This document shows positions 5,863-8,056 of a stretch of DNA of 8,056 bases, piece by piece. This DNA is from Pontiellaceae bacterium (GTDB lineage: Bacteria; Verrucomicrobiota; Kiritimatiellia; Kiritimatiellales; Tichowtungiaceae). How positions within the stretch are numbered: position 1 is the stretch's first letter; each line of letters begins with the position of its first letter. The notes beneath the pieces were generated by a model that saw nothing but the letters and a program-made list of their open reading frames with translations, was not told the origin of the DNA and ran no database searches. The DNA is taken from contig JALOTS010000196.1 in assembly GCA_025457785.1 (NCBI GenBank), forward strand, positions 1 to 8,056, read 5' to 3'. The translations under genes were made by a program, and so were the position numbers.

Positions 5863-6139
5863 TTATTTTCAAAAAACAGAAAAAAGAGGGATCGATAAAG
5901 CGGAGTAACAGTAACAAAAAAAGGGGGAAGGCCTATCTGTCTTTGTTTAATGGGGTCGCTGGATTTCTGGTGCGTCGAGAAAATCGGGGGGGGGTAAGGG
6001 GGTCTCCTTTTTTGGATGAATGTCTTCAAAGTGCAATAGGTTTAAAACATAGCCATGACTGAAGACCTGTTATTAAAAAAATGTTCCCGGCGGGGAATTT
6101 AAAAATGCAGAATGAAATATTTGGATAGGAATGAGGGAG
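5863..6139. other. Intergenic region without a gene; G-rich tract
   Basis: I see no coding region or RNA gene here. It has purine-rich runs after the lipoprotein stop (AAAAAAAGGGGGAAGG near 5920), a run of nine G at 5986-5994, then TAA and five more G, then TCTCC and a T-run near 6008-6013. A small hairpin TTCCC-GGCG-GGGAA lies near 6084-6097 and is followed by an AT-rich stretch. It could be a weak terminator, but the stem is only five pairs. No strong promoter for the downstream gene is visible. Confidence 0.5.
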
Positions 6140-6197
6140 AGTAGAATGAGCGTCCCGCTCGTTCATGAGCAAGCGGGACGCATGCTCTACTTTTTTT
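6140..6197 (+). terminator. R3 hairpin repeat copy 1: long stem plus T7, terminator-like
   Basis: The left arm AGTAGAATGAGCGTCCCGCT (6140-6159) and the right arm AGCGGGACGCATGCTCTACT (6172-6191) pair at 16 of 20 positions. They surround a 12-base loop, which holds part of an inner GCTC/GAGC pairing. T-run 6191-6197 follows directly, the classical layout of an intrinsic terminator. A second, larger copy is at 7818-7933, so this is also a dispersed repeat. It ends one base before the first possible start codon (6199) of the tetrapyrrole gene. It may end transcription from upstream or reduce expression of that gene; a leftover mobile hairpin is equally possible. Confidence 0.7.
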
Positions 6198-6198
6198 A

Positions 6199-6918
6199 AT
6201 GATGAACGATAAGCTAAAACAAACCCAATCTATGCCGGTCAGTCTGTTGCTGGCGGGACGCCCATGTCTGGTGGTCGGCGGCGGCAAGGTGGCGGTGCGT
6301 AAAATCGGTCATCTGCTGGAGGCCGGAGCAACCGTGACGGTGGTCAGTCCGGAGCTTTGCGAGGAAGCTGCCGAGCTGGCCGCTTCCGGACATATCCGCC
6401 ACACGGCGCGGCCGTTTGAGCCATCCGATGTGGAAGGTGTTGTGCTGGCGTTTGCCGCCACGAATGACCGCTATGTCAACCGGCAGGTTTTAGAGGCGTG
6501 CCGCGCAAGGAATGTGCTTTGCTGTTGTGTGGACGGCAACTGGGCGCAGAGCGACTTCACAACCCCGGCCATTACTCGTCATGGTGGCGTTACGTTAACG
6601 GTTTCCACCGGCGGGCAGTCCTGCCGTCAGGCCAAGCTGATCAAGGATAATCTGGCAAAACACATTGCCATGGTGGAAACCGCCGATCTGGTTGTGGTCG
6701 GAACCGACCATCATCACATGGATATTGAGGAGCGCGAGCCGTTCCATTTAACCGGGCCGCGGTTTGAGCGTACCGGCTGGATGATTATGCAACTCTGGGG
6801 AATTCATGAGTTCATGCTTCTTAATACCTGCAACCGGGTCGAACTCATTGCCGTGGCATCGAAGGAGACCAGCAGCAATGGAATTTTGCGCCATCTGCTC
6901 GGATTCGATAAGTTATAA
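6199..6918 (+). CDS. Precorrin-2 dehydrogenase (SirC/CysG-N) domain fused to the N-terminus of glutamyl-tRNA reductase; ends at in-frame TAA
   Basis: The product has 239 residues. Residues about 12-157 are a SirC/CysG-N domain: LAGRPCLVVGGGKVAVRK (NAD-binding, GGG 27-29), VVLAFAATND, CCCVDGNW with D112 at the position of the family's key aspartate, and VSTGGQSCRQAKLIKDNL. Family role: oxidation of precorrin-2 to sirohydrochlorin for siroheme or heme. From residue 164 it becomes the N-terminal catalytic domain of GluTR: LVVVGTDHHHMDIEEREPF and LLNTCNRVELIAV, with C211 as the nucleophilic cysteine. GluTR reduces glutamyl-tRNA to glutamate-1-semialdehyde. It stops at TAA 6916-6918 in mid-domain, while the same frame continues as GluTR downstream. 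The dehydrogenase domain is complete and could work alone; the reductase part cannot. The start is uncertain: ATG 6199 (or 6202) adds about ten residues, whereas ATG 6232 fits normal family length. None has a Shine-Dalgarno, because hairpin R3 abuts. Confidence 0.82.
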   Translation: MMNDKLKQTQSMPVSLLLAGRPCLVVGGGKVAVRKIGHLLEAGATVTVVSPELCEEAAELAASGHIRHTARPFEPSDVEGVVLAFAATNDRYVNRQVLEACRARNVLCCCVDGNWAQSDFTTPAITRHGGVTLTVSTGGQSCRQAKLIKDNLAKHIAMVETADLVVVGTDHHHMDIEEREPFHLTGPRFERTGWMIMQLWGIHEFMLLNTCNRVELIAVASKETSSNGILRHLLGFDKL

Positions 6919-6945
6919 GACGACAAATTTTATCTTAAACGCGGT

Positions 6946-7689
6946 GTGGAAGCCTATGAGCACCTTTGCATGGTTTCCGCCGGGATGCTGTCGCAGACTC
7001 CCGGCGAAAGTCATATTGCCTCGCAGATCAAGGACGCGCTGGCGGAAGCACAACGGCGCGGCTGGGCCGGCAGCATGATGCAGGAATGGGTCTCTTCGCT
7101 GCTGCATGTCTCCAAGCATATTCAGACGGAAGCGGCCCCGTTGCTCCACAATGAAGAAATCGAAACCCTCGCGCTGAAATATCTTCAGGCGCAATGTTCC
7201 GATCTCGCCAAAAAAACCGTCATGGTGCTCGGTGCCGGACAGATCGGGCGGGGGCTGGTTGCGGAAGGTTTTCCAGCCGTTGGAAAAATAATCTGGTGTT
7301 ATCACGTCAATCGTCCGGACATTGCCGGGGAGTGGAAGGACCGGGTGGAACTCTGCAGTTTCAATGATTTCAGAAACCGTCTCGCGGAGGCGGATGTCAT
7401 TATCAGCGCCACCGAAGCGCCCGGCCATGTGCTGCACCATGGACATGCTCCGTTTTTCAATCAGCAGAAACCGCTTCTTTTAATCGACCTCGGAATGCCG
7501 CGCAACATTGAGCCTGAGCTGGACGGACTGACCCCGGATCTCCGCGTGACGGATCTTGACGGTCTGAAATACTGGCAGCGGCGTGAGCCGTCTGAACTGG
7601 ACGAAATTTTCCACCGCTGCCGCGGCATCATCGGCGAACACCACGAACAGTACGAACGGATCATCAAGAGTTTTCAGGGGGCAAACTGA
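6946..7689 (+). CDS. hemA: Glutamyl-tRNA reductase, C-terminal part separated from its start by an in-frame stop
   Basis: This is the continuation of the 6199-6918 frame after a single TAA; GluTR-like sequence resumes at once at 6919 (DDKFYLKRGVEAYEHL). The first in-frame start-like codon is GTG 6946 and the first ATG is 6970; neither has a Shine-Dalgarno and both lie inside a conserved helix, so this is a fragment, not an independent gene. Visible landmarks, numbered from 6946, are SAGMLSQTPGESHIASQIKD (11-30, the G-E-x-Q-I-x-x-Q-x-K region), the NADPH-binding GAGQIG (96-101), IISATEAPG (152-160), and LLLIDLGMPRNIEPELDG (177-194). The segment between PGES and GAGQIG is divergent. The protein ends about 50 residues after LIDLGMP, so most of the usual C-terminal dimerisation domain is absent. 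Readthrough would give a 495-residue fusion plus one inserted residue. The TGA at 7687-7689 is followed by R2 and R3 repeats. Confidence 0.75.
   Translation: MEAYEHLCMVSAGMLSQTPGESHIASQIKDALAEAQRRGWAGSMMQEWVSSLLHVSKHIQTEAAPLLHNEEIETLALKYLQAQCSDLAKKTVMVLGAGQIGRGLVAEGFPAVGKIIWCYHVNRPDIAGEWKDRVELCSFNDFRNRLAEADVIISATEAPGHVLHHGHAPFFNQQKPLLLIDLGMPRNIEPELDGLTPDLRVTDLDGLKYWQRREPSELDEIFHRCRGIIGEHHEQYERIIKSFQGAN
7270..7286. repeat. R1 core palindrome inside the hemA coding region
   Basis: TTTCCAGCCGTTGGAAA matches the core of R1 copy B (2812-2828) at 16 of 17 bases; only the central base differs. It lies in frame within the GluTR NADPH domain, in a surface-like part after GAGQIG (codons for GFPAVGK). 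No other R1 sequence surrounds it, so the palindrome occurs here on its own. Confidence 0.6.
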
Positions 7690-7715
7690 GACGAGAGTTT
7701 AATCGCAGACAACCC

Positions 7716-7790
7716 GGCGCGACATAGCCGCAACCAAAACAGCAACATGGAGAATTTGATCAGAATAATTATGGTCAAAATAATTTTTAA
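7716..7790 (+). repeat. R2 dispersed repeat, copy 2
   Basis: GGCGCGACATAGCCGCAACC, then an AT-rich part with ATCAGAATAATT and GGTCAAAATAATT, matches copy 1 at 619-685. Unlike copy 1 it has no opposing inverted arm. It is followed at 7796-7815 by the shared module CGGATAGTAGTTCAGATAGG and then by R3 copy 2, so three repeat modules are strung together after hemA. No gene is visible in 7690-8056. Confidence 0.7.
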
Positions 7791-7817
7791 AACATCGGAT
7801 AGTAGTTCAGATAGGAA

Positions 7818-7933
7818 AGTAGAATGAGCGTTCCGCCGTCGCCTGAGGCTATGGCGGACAAGCCCGCTCGTTTCCCGTCGCGGGGGAATCTGCCGGAGGC
7901 AGAAAAGCAAGCGGGACGCTTGCTCTACTTTTT
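7818..7933 (+). repeat. R3 hairpin repeat copy 2, with nested hairpins and T-run
   Basis: The outer arms AGTAGAATGAGCGTTCCGC (7818-7836) and AAGCGGGACGCTTGCTCTAC (7909-7928) correspond to those of copy 1, and a T-run (7929-7933) follows. Between them lie further small stems. CCGCC/GGCGG is at 7833-7857, enclosing GCC-TGA-GGC. TTTCCC/GGGGGAA lies near 7871-7888. TCTGCC-GGA-GGCAGA is at 7889-7903, and the right end also forms GCAAGC-GGGAC-GCTTGC. The piece CCCGCTCGTT, also present in copy 1, recurs inside. The whole looks like one R3 hairpin expanded by inserted palindromes. It could act as the terminator of the hemA transcript. Confidence 0.65.
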
Positions 7934-7958
7934 CGGTAATTCTGAACGAAGGCGGCCT

Positions 7959-8056
7959 TGTCGGCGGTCGGTTAAAGTGCACCACCCCTGGTCGATTCAA
8001 AATGCACCACCTTGAGGAATAATTTTGCTTCTATTTTCCGCTTTCTAAACCCGAAA
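7959..8056. mobile_element. Possible terminus of an IS21-family element running off the right edge
   Basis: Two near-identical 13-mers, AAAGTGCACCACC (7974-7986) and AAAATGCACCACC (7999-8011), lie 25 bases apart. They are preceded by a TG-starting end (TGTCGGCGGTCGG from 7959). IS21-family elements have ends beginning 5'-TG with several internal repeats of this general type, and TGCACCA-like repeats fit my memory of them. No transposase coding sequence is visible in the last 45 bases. The boundary at 7959 is inferred. Confidence 0.4.

Noticed and set aside
5950..6002. G-quadruplex from the G4, G9 and G5 runs
   Set aside because: The fourth tract is about 30 bases from the others, beyond usual loop lengths, so no canonical motif exists. 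The nine-G run is mainly a slippage or assembly-risk site.
7674..8000. A 108-codon minus-strand frame and a 63-codon plus-strand frame over the right-end repeats
   Set aside because: Both run through R2, R3 hairpin arms and the IS-like end, giving low-complexity sequence (EQASRLLF, KQAGRLLYF) typical of translated repeats.

Overview
The window looks like an accessory or island-like stretch of a chromosome from a Gram-negative, repeat-rich bacterium. The best guess is the PVC superphylum, near Kiritimatiellota, Lentisphaerae or Verrucomicrobia. That placement is an inference with moderate to low confidence. It rests on a secreted M60 (enhancin-type) metallopeptidase, a PEGA-type lipoprotein, and dispersed intergenic repeats built around 'GCAGATGAACACAGAT' and 'TTTCCAnCGGTTGGAAA', a style I associate with such genomes. 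No rRNA, tRNA or other strong taxonomic marker is present.

Layout. At the left edge, on the minus strand, is a toxin-antitoxin type pair: a DUF6922 protein (466-170) overlapping by ATGA the start of an AbiEii-family nucleotidyltransferase that runs off the window. A divergent gap of about 390 bp follows, made of three repeat families in mosaic. Everything after it is on the plus strand: an exported M60 metallopeptidase (858-2687); an MNT-type antitoxin nucleotidyltransferase (2967-3257) overlapping a HEPN/DUF86 partner cut to 42 codons; a GC-rich AAA/Orc1-Cdc6-like ATPase (3615-4796); an AT-richer PEGA-like lipoprotein (5080-5862); and a tetrapyrrole-synthesis locus (6199-7689). The right edge carries more repeats and a possible IS21-family terminus.

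Three repeat families fill almost every gap. R1 is about 80-110 bp, with four copies plus one partial. It carries a small palindrome and ends in a Shine-Dalgarno sequence and ATG. R2 is an AT-rich 'GTCAGAATAATT' type with two copies, one of which faces an inverted arm. R3 is a hairpin followed by a T-run, with two copies that bracket the tetrapyrrole locus. The repeats affect the genes: R1 copy A supplies the ribosome-binding site and probably the start codon of the peptidase, R1 copy C begins where the HEPN toxin is truncated, and R3 copy 1 ends one base before the first start codon of the tetrapyrrole gene.

The most notable gene is the tetrapyrrole locus. It encodes a precorrin-2 dehydrogenase (SirC/CysG-N) domain fused in frame to glutamyl-tRNA reductase (HemA), interrupted by one in-frame TAA at 6916-6918. 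Both sides of the stop are in the same frame and read as continuous GluTR sequence, so it is a nonsense mutation, a sequence error or a readthrough site, not a frameshift. Together with the broken MNT-HEPN pair, it suggests a region undergoing repeat-driven decay and turnover.
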